A stretch of 64,000 bases of DNA from Diploptera punctata (GCA_030220185.1 JASPKZ010007555.1:679001-743000), one strand, 5' to 3'; positions 53,709 through 64,000 are shown, numbered from the stretch's first letter. Notes: generated from the sequence alone by a model not told the origin. A program made the numbers and translations.

Positions 53709-54087
53709 AGATTATACAGGGAATAATTGGAAAGCATTAGCTCAAGATAGGGATGTATGGAGAGCTTATGTCCGCGCGGCCATGAACCTACGGGTTTGAT
53801 AGTGCCTTTGAGTAAGTAAGTAGTAGGCCTAACACTATATTAGTTATTTTATATTTAAATTAATTGGTTTATCTTAGATCCTATTTAATATGATAAAAAA
53901 AAAAGGGTCATGCGGCCTGCAAACCAATTCACCTTAACGACAATGGCCCTTTTCCAAAAAAGGTAGGACACACCTGCTCTATAACATATGGGTCCAATGC
54001 TTTCACGCTGTGTATGCAATGAGTCCGTGATAGTTGCAAGATATTCAAATTGTTTTTCCAAAAATTTCTCTCCTCATCTATATGATT

Positions 54088-54366
54088 TTGTGTTCACCGC
54101 TGTGGTCTCGAGGTAGCATGCTGCCTTGTCATGCAGCGGGCCCAGGTTTGATTCCCGGTCGGGACAGGCTCCTGTGAGGTTTTTTCAGGGTTTTTCCTCA
54201 CCTGTAAGACAAATGTCAGGAAGCTTAGGGCCCAACGGTCCCCGAGAATCATCCAGCTATCATCATCATCCTTATCATTGTCATCTCTCACCGGTGTGGA
54301 AAGCACATCAGGAAGCTACCACACCTATAATTCCTTAGTAAAGCTGGAAAGCATAGCATGAAAATG
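54088..54366 (+). mobile_element. tRNA-derived SINE, copy 2
   Basis: It shares CACCGCTGTGGTCTCGAGGT, the B box GGTTTGATTCC and TTTTTCCTCACCTGTAAGAC with 34333-34711. The 3' body differs after the CATCATCATC run. ATATGATT (54080-54087 and 54367-54374) may be its target duplication. Confidence 0.75.
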
Positions 54367-54399
54367 ATATGATTGCAGTGAAAGACCTGCCCTTGGGCA

Positions 54400-55245
54400 G
54401 AATTACTATAGAAATAGAATATCATTTTGTGACTCCTCCTGAAGAGTTATTTGGTTGGTTTTACGGCTCACATTACATAATTCTGAACCATTTTGTATCT
54501 TCTTTCCTGATTTTTCATACATCTATGCCATCCTTTTTACTTGGCCACCAATCACATCTATAGCCCCTTTCCATGGTACGATTCAAAGAAGTTCCATTTT
54601 ATGTCAAAATTCAAATATGCAAATAAGCAGTGTCACGTTGATAAATGTATAGGCCTATTTCTATTACCTGCTGTTCCAAATAAACATTTTTATCACCTCA
54701 AGTTTTGGAAGAAATCCCTATAGTTTAAAAAGAAAACACTTTTCTATAGCAAACATCTATAGCACATTTGCTATGTGTCACATAACCTGACACTCGAATG
54801 AAGTATTTCTTCTGAAATTCTCTGTCACCTTCCATCTAAACTAGTCAACAGCAGTTAATATTGAGATATGCTAATTTTTCCAATGAACTGCCTGGATCTC
54901 ATTTTGTTCTTTGTAGGTATAATTTTCTGAGAAATCAACAAGTATGACTGCTTCGTTTACTGCAACCTTTTCCTGAATATATTTAAAAGCTTCCGCTGAC
55001 TGCCTTTTAGCTCAAATTGAAACAGAAAAAGGGTCAGTAATTATTTTATGGAACAGCTGAACAGAACAGTCTACCAGATTTCCTAAACCATGTTTATGTT
55101 AATCCTCAGCGGAGTGCATCAAGCAAGTGACTATGCCATAAGTATTAGCATTATAAATGAGAGGACAAAAAGTTAGTCAGTCATGGGACTCTAGTGAGAA
55201 AAATAATGACTTTACAAGAAAATGTCATCAATTCTTTTTTGTTAG
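54400..55245. other. No recognisable gene
   Basis: AT-rich; short frames only. Confidence 0.35.
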
Positions 55246-55280
55246 TTGTGTACCAATTAAATTTGAAGAGAAAAATATAT

Positions 55281-55352
55281 GCCTAAATCGGGATTTGAAC
55301 CCAATATCTCTGGTTCTGTACACCAGTGCTTTAATGATTTAAGTTATTAGGC
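55281..55352 (-). tRNA. tRNA-like sequence, left arm (probably not a working tRNA)
   Basis: It is the mirror of 55760-55831. It has a 7-bp acceptor region (GCCTAAT / ATTTAGGC side), a D arm with a weakened stem, an anticodon arm CTGGT/ACCAG with loop GTACAGA, and a T arm TTGGG-TTCAAAT-CCCGA. A T run follows after GGCATATA. The D stem differs from the right arm. Confidence 0.5.
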
Positions 55353-55759
55353 ATTACGATTTAAACATAGATTTTTCTCTTATACTAATACGATTTCTGT
55401 GCGCCAGATAGCAGTGAACTTTCATTCCACTAACACTATCTAGCGGCCTCTTAAATAAGAGCACTTTAAATGGGAATCAACCATTACATTTCTAGCAAGT
55501 AAAGCTAATATTCAATATTATTAAATTTATCACTTCTCACTCAATGACAAATTAAATTTAATATTAAGTATCGAATATTAGCTTTACTTGTTAGAAGTGT
55601 AATATGTGTTGATTTTCATTTTAAAGTGCTCTTATTTAAGAGGCCGCTAGATGGTGTTAGTGGAACAAAAGTTTACTGCTACCTGGCGCATGAAATCATA
55701 TTAGTATAAGAGAAAAATCTATATTTAAATCATAATGGCTAATAGCTTAAATTGTGATG

Positions 55760-55831
55760 CCTAATAGCTTAAATCGTTAAAGCACTGGTGTACAGAACCA
55801 GAGATATTGGGTTCAAATCCCGATTTAGGCA
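55760..55831 (+). tRNA. tRNA-like sequence, right arm (probably not a working tRNA)
   Basis: A complete cloverleaf can be drawn: acceptor GCCTAA/TTAGGC, D stem GCTT/AAGC, anticodon stem CTGGT/ACCAG with loop GTACAGA (apparent anticodon ACA), T stem TTGGG/CCCGA with loop TTCAAAT. Intact A and B box-like regions and a TTTTT run 5 nt downstream could support Pol III transcription. ACA is not a normal nuclear anticodon, so I read it as a mobile tRNA-like module. Confidence 0.55.
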
Positions 55832-56304
55832 TATATTTTTCTCTACAAATTTAATTTGTCATTGAGTGAGAAGTGATACATTTAATATTAAATATTGTGT
55901 ACCGATAACGTAGAATCCAAGAGGAAATTTTAATCCATCAATTATTATGTTGTGTACAGTAATTTTTATACGTTTTCCATGACTGACTGGCCATAGCTTA
56001 CAGTTAACAATTATAGGACACATTTAAGGTATATAGAACATTATAATGCAATTACTATCGTTACAAAGTATAAAACAAAAGAGTTTGTGAAATGAAACAA
56101 ATTAATACGACCAACTCATTAAACAACAAATTGGTAAAATTTTGCAGGTTTTTACAGGTTTGGATTATGACAAGTTCTACCACTAATATTAGATTAAAAT
56201 AATACAAATTTAAAACATTATCTTATAGAATCAGAAAATTTGATCCTTATAGATATAATATATTATGTCAACAAAATTATAACTAACTAACTAACTCACT
56301 GGCA

Positions 56305-57615
56305 CTATCGAACCCGAAGGTTCAAGGCCGCGCGGACATAAGCTTTCCATACATCCCTATCCTGAGCTAATGCTTTCCAATCATTCCCTGTATAATCTAC
56401 TTCCCTCAAATCATAGTTAATGTTGTTCTCCCACCTCATTCTTGGTCTACCAACTGGGTGTTTTCCCTCTGGCTTTCCTACAAGAAGTTTCCATGCACGT
56501 CTTTCATTCCCCATACGCGCAACATGTCCTGCCCATCGCAGTCTACGAGACTTAACTGTTCTTATTATATCTGGCTTCCTATAAAGACCATGTAGTTCAT
56601 TGTTATGTAGTCTTCTCCATTCACCTGTCTGTTCATCTCTCTTTGATCCAAAAATTTTCCTAAGAACTTTATTCTCAAATACTCGTAATCTCCTTTCCTC
56701 CCTTAAAGTAAGAGTCCAGGTTTCGCATCCATATAATATAACTGGTAGAATAATAGTTTTATATATTTTCAGCTTAACGTTTTTTGAAAGGAGTTGGGAC
56801 ATCAAAAGTCTCTGCAATGCATAATAGCATGCATTTCCAGAATTGAGCCTGTGTTTAATTTCTTTTTGCATCTCATTCCTATTTGTGATTATTGTTCCTA
56901 GGTATTTGAATTCAGCCACTTCCTCAAAATTTCCCTCATTTGTCATTAGCTGTCCACTTCCATTATATACTGAATTTCTACGTGTGACCATATATTTAGT
57001 TTTACTGATATTTATTTCCAGTCCTAATTTCTTAGTGTTACTCAATGGTGTGTGCGTGTTGGCCTTTAGTATCTCCTCGCTATCGGCCAGTAGTACTACA
57101 TCATCAGCATAAACTAACAGCTTATTAATACCATTGAGTTGTAAGCCTTCCTCATTCTCTAAAGATTTAATGGCATGCTCTAGTACAAAATTAAATAGTA
57201 AAGGAGATAGTGCATCTCCTTGCTTCAACCCATTCTGGATTTCAAAAGTGTCTGAAAAATGTTTGCCTACACGCACCCTACTCTTTGAGCCATTTAGACA
57301 CATTCGTATAAGTCTAACTAACTTTTTAGGAATTCCGAACTCCAGCAGGATACTATATAACTTCTCCCTCTTAATTGAATCATATGCTTTTTTGAAGTCT
57401 ACATATAGTTGATGTACAGTACCATTATATTCCCATTTCTTCTCTAAAATCTGTCTTAAACTGAAAATCTGATCTGTTGTAGACCTGTTTCTTCTAAATG
57501 CACATTGATGATCTCCTAGAATGTCATCAATATAGGGAGTAAGTCTGCTTACTAATATATTGTTAGAATTTTGTACGAAGTTGAAAGTAATGAGATGCCC
57601 CTGTAGTTGTTGCAA
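56305..57615 (-). pseudogene. RTE reverse transcriptase and C-terminal domain, near intact
   Basis: The 436 codons run from [20 protein letters not shown] to NLRVR-stop. RT motifs are YVDFKKAYDSIK (A), LKQGDALSPLLFNFVLEHAI (B), LLVYADDVVLLADSEE (catalytic) and EFKYLGTIITNRNE (thumb). The C-terminal part has GCETWTLTLREERRL, HGLYRKPDIIRTV, LRWAGHVARMGNERR and GRPRMRWENNINYDLREV. There is no internal stop. Only the frameshift before ILVSRL prevents joining to the upstream frame. Confidence 0.9.
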
Positions 57616-58834
57616 TCTGTTTTATCTCCTTTCTTATAAATTGGTATGATAATTGATTCCTTCCATTCATCTGGAGAGCTTCTTTTTCCCAAATCTTACT
57701 AAGCAACCAGCGTATCTTGTCCATCAATTTTTCTCCCCCTGATTTTATCAGTTCTGCTGGGATCTCATCTGAACCTGATGCTTTATACATCTTCAATTTT
57801 TCAATCGCCATTTCAACCTCTAATGCACTTGGCTCTGCGATTAGCATTTCTGCTGTCTGTAAATTATCCTCCTCAATGTCCTGTTCTGTATGTACATTTA
57901 ATAGCTGATTAAAGTAACCTTTCCATCTATTTAATATACTCCTAGAATCTGCAATCATATCCCCATTTTCATTCCGAATTATGTTTGTTCTAGCCTGAAA
58001 CCCTTTCTTCTCTATACTAATTCCCTGATATAATTCTCTAATGTTCATATTTTTTGCATTCATTTCAAGATCATTAATCTTCTCTCTCAAATATTCCCTC
58101 TTTTTACTCTTTAGTAACTTGGTGGTTTCCCGTCTAACACTACCCAATTGCTCTAAATTTACCTCATTTGGCTCGTGTAACCATTTCATTTTTGCTAGCT
58201 TTCTTTTCTTTACAATGTCGACACATTCCTCATCAAACCATTTCTTGTTTTGCCTCTTTTTTAAACAACCAATGCTTTCTGATGCTGACAATTTAATAGT
58301 ATCTCTTATAGCCTCCCATTCTTTATTTATATCAGTTTCTTCTTCGTTTGCCACATTGTCATCTGAAGATTCCAGTACTTCAAATCTATTAGCAATTTTG
58401 ATTTGGTATTCTTGTCGCATTTCATCATTTTTCAAGTTTTTTAATTTATATTTTACAGAATCATCATTAGCGTTCGTTCCTCTCATAAGTGATAGCCGTT
58501 GTCTGATTTTCACTCTGACCGGATGATGATCCGAATTGCAGTCTGTCCCTCTAACTGATCTAACATCAATGATGCTACTGTGCCAGCGTTTATCCACTAA
58601 TACATGATCTATCTGGTTCCAAGTTTCTCCATCTGGGGACGTCCAGGTGTATTTATGAATATCCTTATGCTGAAATGTTGTGCTCTTAACAATGAGATTC
58701 TTCGATGTGGCAAATGTGACTAATCTAACGCCATTGTCGTTACTATCTTCATGAAGACTGAATTTGCCTATTGTTGGTTTGAATATATCTTCCCGCCCCA
58801 CTTTTGCATTAAAATCTCCTAAGACAATTTTCAT
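57563..58834 (-). pseudogene. RTE endonuclease C-terminal part, linker and RT start
   Basis: The 423-codon frame contains IVLGDFNAKVGREDIF (intact G-D-F-N block), WNQIDHVLVDKRWHSS, CNSDHHPVRVKIRQRLSL (catalytic S-D-H), the linker (KKWFDEECVDIVKKRKLAKM; NIRELYQGISIEKKGF) and RT fingers to IPAELIKSGGEKLMDKIRWL. A one-base loss after WEKEALQ shifts the frame. Here the catalytic Gly-Asp that is altered in the 44129 copy is normal, so this copy is closer to the active ancestor. Confidence 0.88.
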
Positions 58835-58851
58835 ATGATATCGTGAATCCT

Positions 58852-59870
58852 ACATCAATTTCAAAATGTTTACCTCGGTGTGACATTTTCATGGAATCGC
58901 TCATATATAAAAATAAAGTAACCCCTATAATTATTAAATATGGATAAATATCCAGCTTTACAAGGCGGCCTTTACTAATAGTGATTCAAACCAAATGGAC
59001 GAATAAATATCAAGTAAAACAAACCTTATTTTTACTAAGCCTAAAGTTCGTTGTTAAAAGCTGCCACTGCTGTATTTCACATGTCCATTGATAAATGCCA
59101 CCTTCTCCATGATCATTGTTTTATTGTTTCAACTTGTCATTCATTACAATAATTTTTGATTAAAAACACGTGTCTCTTCTTCTTTGTTCCCAATTTACGA
59201 TTTCAAGTAAAAGGAAACAAAAATGAGTTCCAAAGTAGAAAAAAGTAGTGTTGCCGCATAAAGTCAAAATTGAAATGCTTTACCGTTTATGCGTTGGCGA
59301 GTTGTTTGCATCCATGTTGTGCTGTTTCAATGTTAATGAATCAACTGTATGATTCATCAAGAAATCCGAAGACAAAACAAGGAATTCACAGCTGAATATC
59401 AGTCTGAATTGAAAGATCTTTTAAAGGCAGAAAAACAGGGAAAGGATACTAAGTTCTTTAAATCTTTGCCTAAGCCTGACATTAATAATTAATAGAAATT
59501 GTTCAAAATCTCTCATTAAATTGATTTTATTTTGACTATTTAACTCATGCCCCAAATGGGAGTCAATGACCAATCATGTTTCAATGATTTCTGTTTTACA
59601 ACCAATCAGAGTCGTGTTTCACCAAATATTTATCAGTATTATAATTACCATATTAAAGAAAGCTCCTCCTTACAATATTGCGTTCCTTTGGCAATAAATA
59701 GTATGATCTGGTTGCAGTGATAAACAAAAGAAGCAGTAGAAGCGTACCTATCGTTTCTCATTTGTTTTCAAACATCGCCGTTTACATTAAATATATAAAT
59801 ATTTTAAAATAACTATAGTTAAGTAATGATTTGTGAGTAAACAGCTTAATTTTATTCGTTAAATAGTCCT
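58852..59870. other. No firmly recognisable gene
   Basis: Around 59353-59492 (+) about 45 codons are open and charged (through EFTAEYQSELKDLLKAEKQG, then KFFKSLPKPDINN-stop), which could be the end of a decayed coding sequence, but I do not recognise it. The rest is non-coding. Confidence 0.3.
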
Positions 59871-59872
59871 AA

Positions 59873-59970
59873 CAAATGCCACTCTTGATTTCCAAATTCT
59901 CTAGATAAATTCACTCCTCACTTCGTGAGTCGTGAATTTATCGATAATTTGGAAATCACTCGTGGCATTA
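59873..59970. repeat. Inverted repeat hairpin
   Basis: AATGCCACTCTTGATTTCCA (left) is mirrored by TGGAAATCACTCGTGGCATT (right), with further pairing through GATAAATTCAC/GTGAATTTATC around an 18-bp loop CCTCACTTCGTGAGTC. It may be the end pair of a small DNA element. Confidence 0.6.
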
Positions 59971-59974
59971 CTTA

Positions 59975-61450
59975 TGATAAATTTTATTTTATTTTGGGAC
60001 CTTGGAACATATCCCCTGTATACATATACAAATTACCATTCCATATTAACAGTTTCTGTATTCGTGGCATATTTACGGATCATATCCACTCGAATAAGGA
60101 GCTTTTACTGTGTTATGAGGTGAGATATAAAAATATTAATTAGGTATTGTTTCCCTGACATTTACTGCACTCAAGTCCTTCTGACAGATTATCACAATGT
60201 ATAGTATGACTAAAAATCATAGATTTCCAATGATTCACTATCCAGCGATGGGGCCCTATACACCATTGCAGGCGACACTTCAGTATTCACAGGGGAAATG
60301 TTTGGCTTGTGTGCAGATGCCCAGCCATGATAGCCCAATTTCCTCAATATCTGATAAATTGAGATGGTGCTAACTTCACTACTGGTAGCATGGTTTAATT
60401 CTTACAAGATTGATTAGGTCAACAACTGAAGTTTTTTTAGACATCACCTTCTCAAAGATTGATGATTCATTTTAGACATAATGTGCAGCCTGCCATGTCA
60501 TTGTTTACTTGTGGTAATGCCATCTTATTTCAACTTTACATCAACATTTGAAATGGTTGATTTTGGGAGCCTCAGAAGCGCAGAAATCTTTCTGATAGAC
60601 TTACTTGTTAGGTGGACACTTTTCATCATGCCATGTTTGAAGTCATTGAGCTTAATTTACAAGATAGAACTTCTCCTATTATAGAACAATTAATTTATTT
60701 TTATGATCCTGCCTTAATAATTATTGTCATAATTTTAGCTGGAGTACCCAATATAATAGTATACAATATGCTGCCATCTTACTTCTGATCATGTAGTTAA
60801 TTCTCAGTAACAATACCCAATAGTAAACTATTGAAAAAGTTACATTAAATTGTCAACATTTTATAAGATAGCTATAAATGTTTTTCATTAATATCGTATT
60901 AAATGTGGTACAATACTATTTTTAGTGAATTTGTTGAATTAAAAACAGATTCAAAAACTGAAAATCAGAAAACATGTGATATGTATCTCTTTTTTTCTTA
61001 AGCATCTTGCTAAAGATGAATTCTCTCAATTTTTTTTAATGTGTGGGTTTGATTTAAAAGAAATGCAGACAAATTATGTTCTTAAGTATAGTTAAACACT
61101 TCTTAAAATTAATATATAATTTTGCTTTGTGTATTGCATGTGGTGGTCCATGGGGAAAGAAATTTTCTCATAGAATTTTAGTCAGTATATTGAACCAATG
61201 TTGCAGGTTCAAACCCAGCTAGGATTTATGAATTTTTAGGATGGAAAAAATCCAAGGAACAAGTCCTCCAGGAGGTATTTAAGTTATGGGTCCTGAGTCT
61301 GAAGATTTTCAGGCTCATAAAAGAACCTCAAGTCTGAGAAAAAGCCTCTTTACCAACTTTGTACCATCCAAGTAATACCTTAGTTGAGTATTGCATGTCT
61401 CTTGAGGTGACATGCCAAGACATCTGTAGGGAAATAAGCATAACTAATTA
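59975..61450. other. No recognisable gene; one PLE-tail word
   Basis: At 60113 TTATGAGGTGAGATATAAA matches the tail of the group E PLE (28748), a small remnant. A B-box-like GGTTCAAACCC is at 61206, perhaps an old SINE. Nothing else is recognised. Confidence 0.35.
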
Positions 61451-61454
61451 TTAT

Positions 61455-61505
61455 GAGTTTCTTATTTTGACTCACCTCATATTTCTTGATTTTTATGCAG
61501 ACCTG
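61455..61505 (-). mobile_element. PLE 3'-tail remnant
   Basis: TTATTTTGACTCACCTCATA and TTTCTTGATTTTTATG mirror the 3' tail at 17340-17375. The rest of the element is not recognisable to the right. Confidence 0.5.
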
Positions 61506-61764
61506 GTTTCTTCGCTTTTTTTTCACGACATTGTCGATGCATTCCAACTGATTGATTGGTTAAGAATCCCCATTGAGGAGGCCAGAGCTATAAGAATCAT
61601 AGGATGGATGAATGAATGGATATGCAACCAATGCTACCCAGCATTGAGAGGAATTTGGTAGCTATGAAAAGTAGCAGCTCCAAATTGAGAAACCAGCTTT
61701 AATCCCGGGGGACCTAAGATGCTGACATGTCCTCCTATAGCCTACTGGTTAAATTGGGGGTGCT

Positions 61765-61835
61765 ATAGCATAGTTGGTTAAGACAATATGCTACTATCCA
61801 GAAGGTTAGAGGTTTGGCCCTTTTAAAGGATTTTT
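61765..61835 (+). repeat. tRNA-like SINE head
   Basis: GGGGTGCTATAGCATAGTTG, GTTAAGAC and a later GGTTTGGCCC have tRNA-like A-box and degraded B-box positions. It is a likely tRNA-derived repeat; the B box is not intact. Confidence 0.4.
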
Positions 61836-62360
61836 AAAACTGCCTAAACCTTTTGATAACACCATGGCCCTATGGTTGACTCAGCCTCTAATGGAAATGA
61901 GTATCAGATGCATGTTCTGGGGGTTGAGATGGCTGTCATGCAAGTGGATCTGAGGCTAGCTACTAAGCTAAAGCCTTCTAGATCTGTCATAACTAGAGTT
62001 TTGTGTGCTCAGCATTATGATAAAAGATATTTCTTCATTAATTGTATGTCTTATTTTATAATAAAATTCCTTCTGCCCTCCTGTTTTTCTATATTCCACA
62101 TGATTGGCTTCTAATCATCATCCTTGTTAATTATTCTTCTTTGCTTAAACATGCTCTAGAGTTCTAATAGTCTGAGACATAGTTGTGGTTACAATTTTTT
62201 ATGAATGTACCTCCTTCACTTAAACATTTGCAAGATATCCTTTTCATTCATAAATAAATTCTTGTGAATCCAGCTATGTAATTATCAGGAAAAGTGTTCT
62301 ACATTTTGAAATTTGGTTCAAGTTCCATTTGAAAGATATATGGTAAAGAAATCTATATTT

Positions 62361-62487
62361 GAAGAGAAAAAAAAAATGCCTACACTGGGATTTGAACCCA
62401 GGACCTCTAGTTTTATACACTAGTGCTCTGCCACTGAGCTATCCTAGGCCTTGAATCTAAATGAACATTTTTCTCTTATACATTTAT
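62361..62487 (-). mobile_element. Single-copy (non-palindromic) tRNA-like retroposon, 12-bp TSD
   Basis: AAATCTATATTT flanks it (62349-62360 and 62488-62499). On the minus strand the order is TATAAGAGAAAAATG, a short leader, the tRNA-like sequence, a T10 run, then CTCTTC. The GAAGAGAAA / TTTCTCTTA ends are the same as those bounding the palindromic versions at 4571 and 55255. Confidence 0.8.
62378..62449 (-). tRNA. tRNA-like sequence within the retroposon
   Basis: On the minus strand a 72-nt cloverleaf can be drawn: acceptor GCCTA/TAGGC with two weak pairs, D arm GCTC/GAGC, anticodon arm CTAGT/ACTAG with loop GTATAAA (apparent anticodon ATA), T arm CTGGG-TTCAAAT-CCCAG. A T10 run follows 2 nt downstream, a strong Pol III terminator. 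The anticodon is unusual for a nuclear gene, so I treat it as a mobile tRNA-like unit. Confidence 0.55.
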
Positions 62488-62639
62488 AAATCTATATTTT
62501 GTCTAATGTCTGTATATAGCATATTAGTTGGCTTTAGTGGGGCCTGTTTTCAGTTTATACTTCTATTTCACAGACTACAATATGTATTATGTAGAGAAAA
62601 GAGTTTAGGTAAGGTAATGTAGGTGTAGCACATTTTTGT

Positions 62640-62885
62640 TAAAATAGGTTTGATACCTAAAAGGATGGAGGAGAGAAAAATACCAGGAAGGCTAAGGAGA
62701 TGCTAACAAAATATAGAACAAATCTTGGAAAATCCAGGACTAGATGGCTGGGTCAAGTTACAGTGGATCTGGAAAAGAAAGGTTATAATAAATTGGGAAA
62801 ATTCCAGGACGAGTAAATATGACTGGTTAGAAAAATGATCCACACATAAGTGGAAACATCTGATGATGATGATGATGATAAAGGA
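62640..62885 (+). mobile_element. LINE 3'-end fragment with GAT tail
   Basis: Codons read ERIPRRLRR, then KSRTRWLGQVTVDLEKKGYN, the usual 'RW...V..DL.K' C-terminal block. It ends in GATGATGATGATGATGAT. It is short and frame-broken. Confidence 0.5.
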
Positions 62886-63184
62886 AAAGATGAAATCTAA
62901 TACTAACACATAACCTACTCTTATTGATAAGGCCAGGTTTAATGTCCTCTTCATGAATTGCTATAAAAATGATGTGCTTATCTCTGAATAAGTACTGCAG
63001 AGGAGTCTAAAATTAATTTTAGAAGTATTGATCTAAAATTTAATCCAAATATTTGTTAATAATCTAGTAATTAAAATTTGTTCACTATCACCCCTGCAAG
63101 ACTGACAAATTTTATATTATACAAAATTTACCAAAGACAACATAAAATTGTTTGTAGTCCTAAACAAAAGAAAAATATATTTTT

Positions 63185-63785
63185 AGGTATTGAGGAAATA
63201 TAAAAAATCTTCTTCCACGTCATCAATCCATCTAAGTCCTTCTATTATCTCCTATTTTTTTCTTCTATAATCGTCTTAACCATTCTCTGATCATTCATTC
63301 AATTTACAGTATTTAGCATATTGTGGTTACATTCTTCAGGCATCATTTTAATAATTGAGCATAAATTCTTCTGAGTATTTTCCTCTCCCAAATATAAGTA
63401 ATTTTTGTGACTTAACGGGAAGATCTGATCCATATAAAACAATAAGTAATGTAACAATTTTATACAGTTGTTCTTTTGAAATTTCTGGTAAATAGCTTTT
63501 TCTCAAAACATGTTAGTTAAGTGCCTAATAACATGCATATCCCACATATATTTATCTTTAATTTCCATCTCAAAATCATTTTGTTCAGATAATGAGTCCA
63601 AATGCTTGAAGTTCTTATCTCTTCCATATCTTATAACTTCTTAATTTATTACTTATAAACTTAATTTATTCGTATTTCTTATTAACCAAATATTTTGTTT
63701 TATCAGGATTAATATTAAGATCCAGCAACTGTTATATATTTCACTGTCTCTAGTTCACTTAGTAAGTAAATCTGTTTTTAGTGGA
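63185..63785 (-). mobile_element. LINE RT and C-terminal fragment, frame-broken
   Basis: Minus strand: LLDLNINPDKTKYLVNKKYE (RT thumb block), SKEQLYKIVTLLIVLYGSDL (the usual 'YK...VLLYGSETW' block), QRMVKTIIEEKNRR and LRWIDDVEEDF near the end. The order matches the C-terminal half of endonuclease-RT LINE proteins. Frameshifts separate all pieces. Confidence 0.55.
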
Positions 63786-64000
63786 CATAATGTAATCTGC
63801 TTCCTTCATTGTTCTACAAATTTATTTGTTAAAATAGTTTAGTTATAAACATAAAATGCTAACAAAAAAAACTCAGTCTAAGGTTATTAATTCATCATCA
63901 TTTGTCATACAACACATTTTCACTGCACACACTCCTTTCTGTATACAATGCAGGCAGAATAAAGTGATCTGCTGAAGTAGTGTGTAAATTGAACCTGAAG

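Larger units (their letters stand above)
44129..53823 (+). mobile_element. Full-length RTE LINE inside the hAT, itself carrying three insertions
   Basis: TAGGCCTAACA flanks the copy (44118-44128 and 53824-53834). It opens with a 5' leader (GTCATGGTGGAGTGGCTTGC) and ends with the TAAG tail. RTE sequence occupies 44129-46111, 49300-49440, 52541-53565 and 53709-53823. The gaps are a LINE with RNase H (46112-49299), a PLE pair (49441-52540) and a small LINE tail (53566-53708). Without these it is about 3.2 kb, normal for RTE. Frameshifts are present in the endonuclease and RT. Confidence 0.9.
39314..53976 (+). mobile_element. hAT transposon, expanded to 14.7 kb by nested insertions
   Basis: It starts CAGGTGTGTCCAACC and ends, reversed, CAGGTGTGTCCTACC. 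The 8-bp target duplications are GTCTATAA (39306-39313) and CTCTATAA (53977-53984), one mismatch. Both ends carry a subterminal GCGGCCTGCAA. Removing the insertions at 40301-42633 and 44129-53823 leaves about 2.6 kb, normal for a hAT element. The coding parts (39809-40296 and 42640-43925) are broken, so it can no longer move itself. Confidence 0.85.
55255..55894. mobile_element. Palindromic element with a tRNA-like cloverleaf on each arm, 9-bp TSD
   Basis: TTGTGTACC flanks it (55246-55254 and 55895-55903). Arms of about 285 bp meet near 55545. Each outer part has a 72-nt tRNA-like sequence (55281-55352 minus; 55760-55831 plus) followed by ATATATTTTTCTC. The inner arms have CTATCTAGCGGCCTCTTAAA and its mirror. 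The right arm extends about 35 bp further (TTGTCATTGAGTGAGAAGTG); the same words lie inverted at the centre. No protein is encoded. Confidence 0.85.
56290..58851 (-). mobile_element. RTE LINE, nearly complete, minus strand
   Basis: It ends in an ACTAACTAACTAACTC tail (3' end at the left) and begins inside the endonuclease at TTCACGATATCATATG (right). The two long frames (57563-58834 and 56305-57615) overlap in different frames because of short losses near 57575 and 57675. It is the longest coding RTE copy here. I see no clear target duplication. Confidence 0.9.

Overview
The window is AT-rich animal DNA, best read as a large, transposon-filled insect intron or intergenic block. The only host coding exon I can name is a 92-nt exon at 34123-34214 (+). 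It encodes the C-terminal membrane anchor of a syntaxin-1A-like SNARE, with a good acceptor before it, a stop codon inside it and a GTAAGT donor 11 nt after the stop. Almost everything else recognisable is mobile DNA. The mix (Penelope-like elements, RTE-type LINEs with TAAG tails, mariner/Tc1, hAT, tRNA-derived SINEs) suggests a big-genome arthropod, probably a hemimetabolous insect; the species is not determined.

Layout. 1-6.3 kb: a head-to-head inverted Penelope-like (PLE) pair with an RTE tail, then two tRNA-like retroposon loci, one split by a small PLE palindrome. 7.6-16.2 kb: three mariner-type loci, a second PLE palindrome, a hairpin element with a hammerhead-like core, and a 200-bp RTE tail. 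16.8-28.8 kb: PLE halves, RTE copies, a composite insertion (165-bp tandem repeats, a split tRNA-Tyr-like sequence, a long palindrome), a tandem hammerhead-like array, and two more PLE pairs. 28.8-33.1 kb: two further LINE fragments and a dead mariner. 34.1-37.0 kb: the syntaxin exon, a SINE with a 12-bp target-site duplication (TSD), and a 2.2-kb minisatellite of 38-bp units. 39.3-54.0 kb: one hAT element, bounded by matching termini and an 8-bp TSD, that holds nested insertions at least four levels deep (hAT > RTE > second LINE > RTE, plus a PLE pair; and hAT > RTE > intact Tc1). 54-64 kb: a second SINE, a 640-bp palindromic tRNA-carrying element with a 9-bp TSD, a near-complete RTE copy and LINE tails.

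Two themes may be under-described. First, at least five PLE-related sequence groups end in hammerhead-ribozyme cores (CUGANGA, stem II, GAAA, short stem III, U-H), often one per arm of an inverted pair, and one locus holds three such motifs in an 86-bp tandem array, like the retrozymes known from animals. Second, tRNA-like sequences with T-run terminators sit between GAAGAGAAA / TTTCTCTTC ends; they occur alone or as inverted pairs and carry 9-12-bp TSDs, the same architecture as the PLE pairs. All structural claims come from reading by eye; no search or folding program was run.
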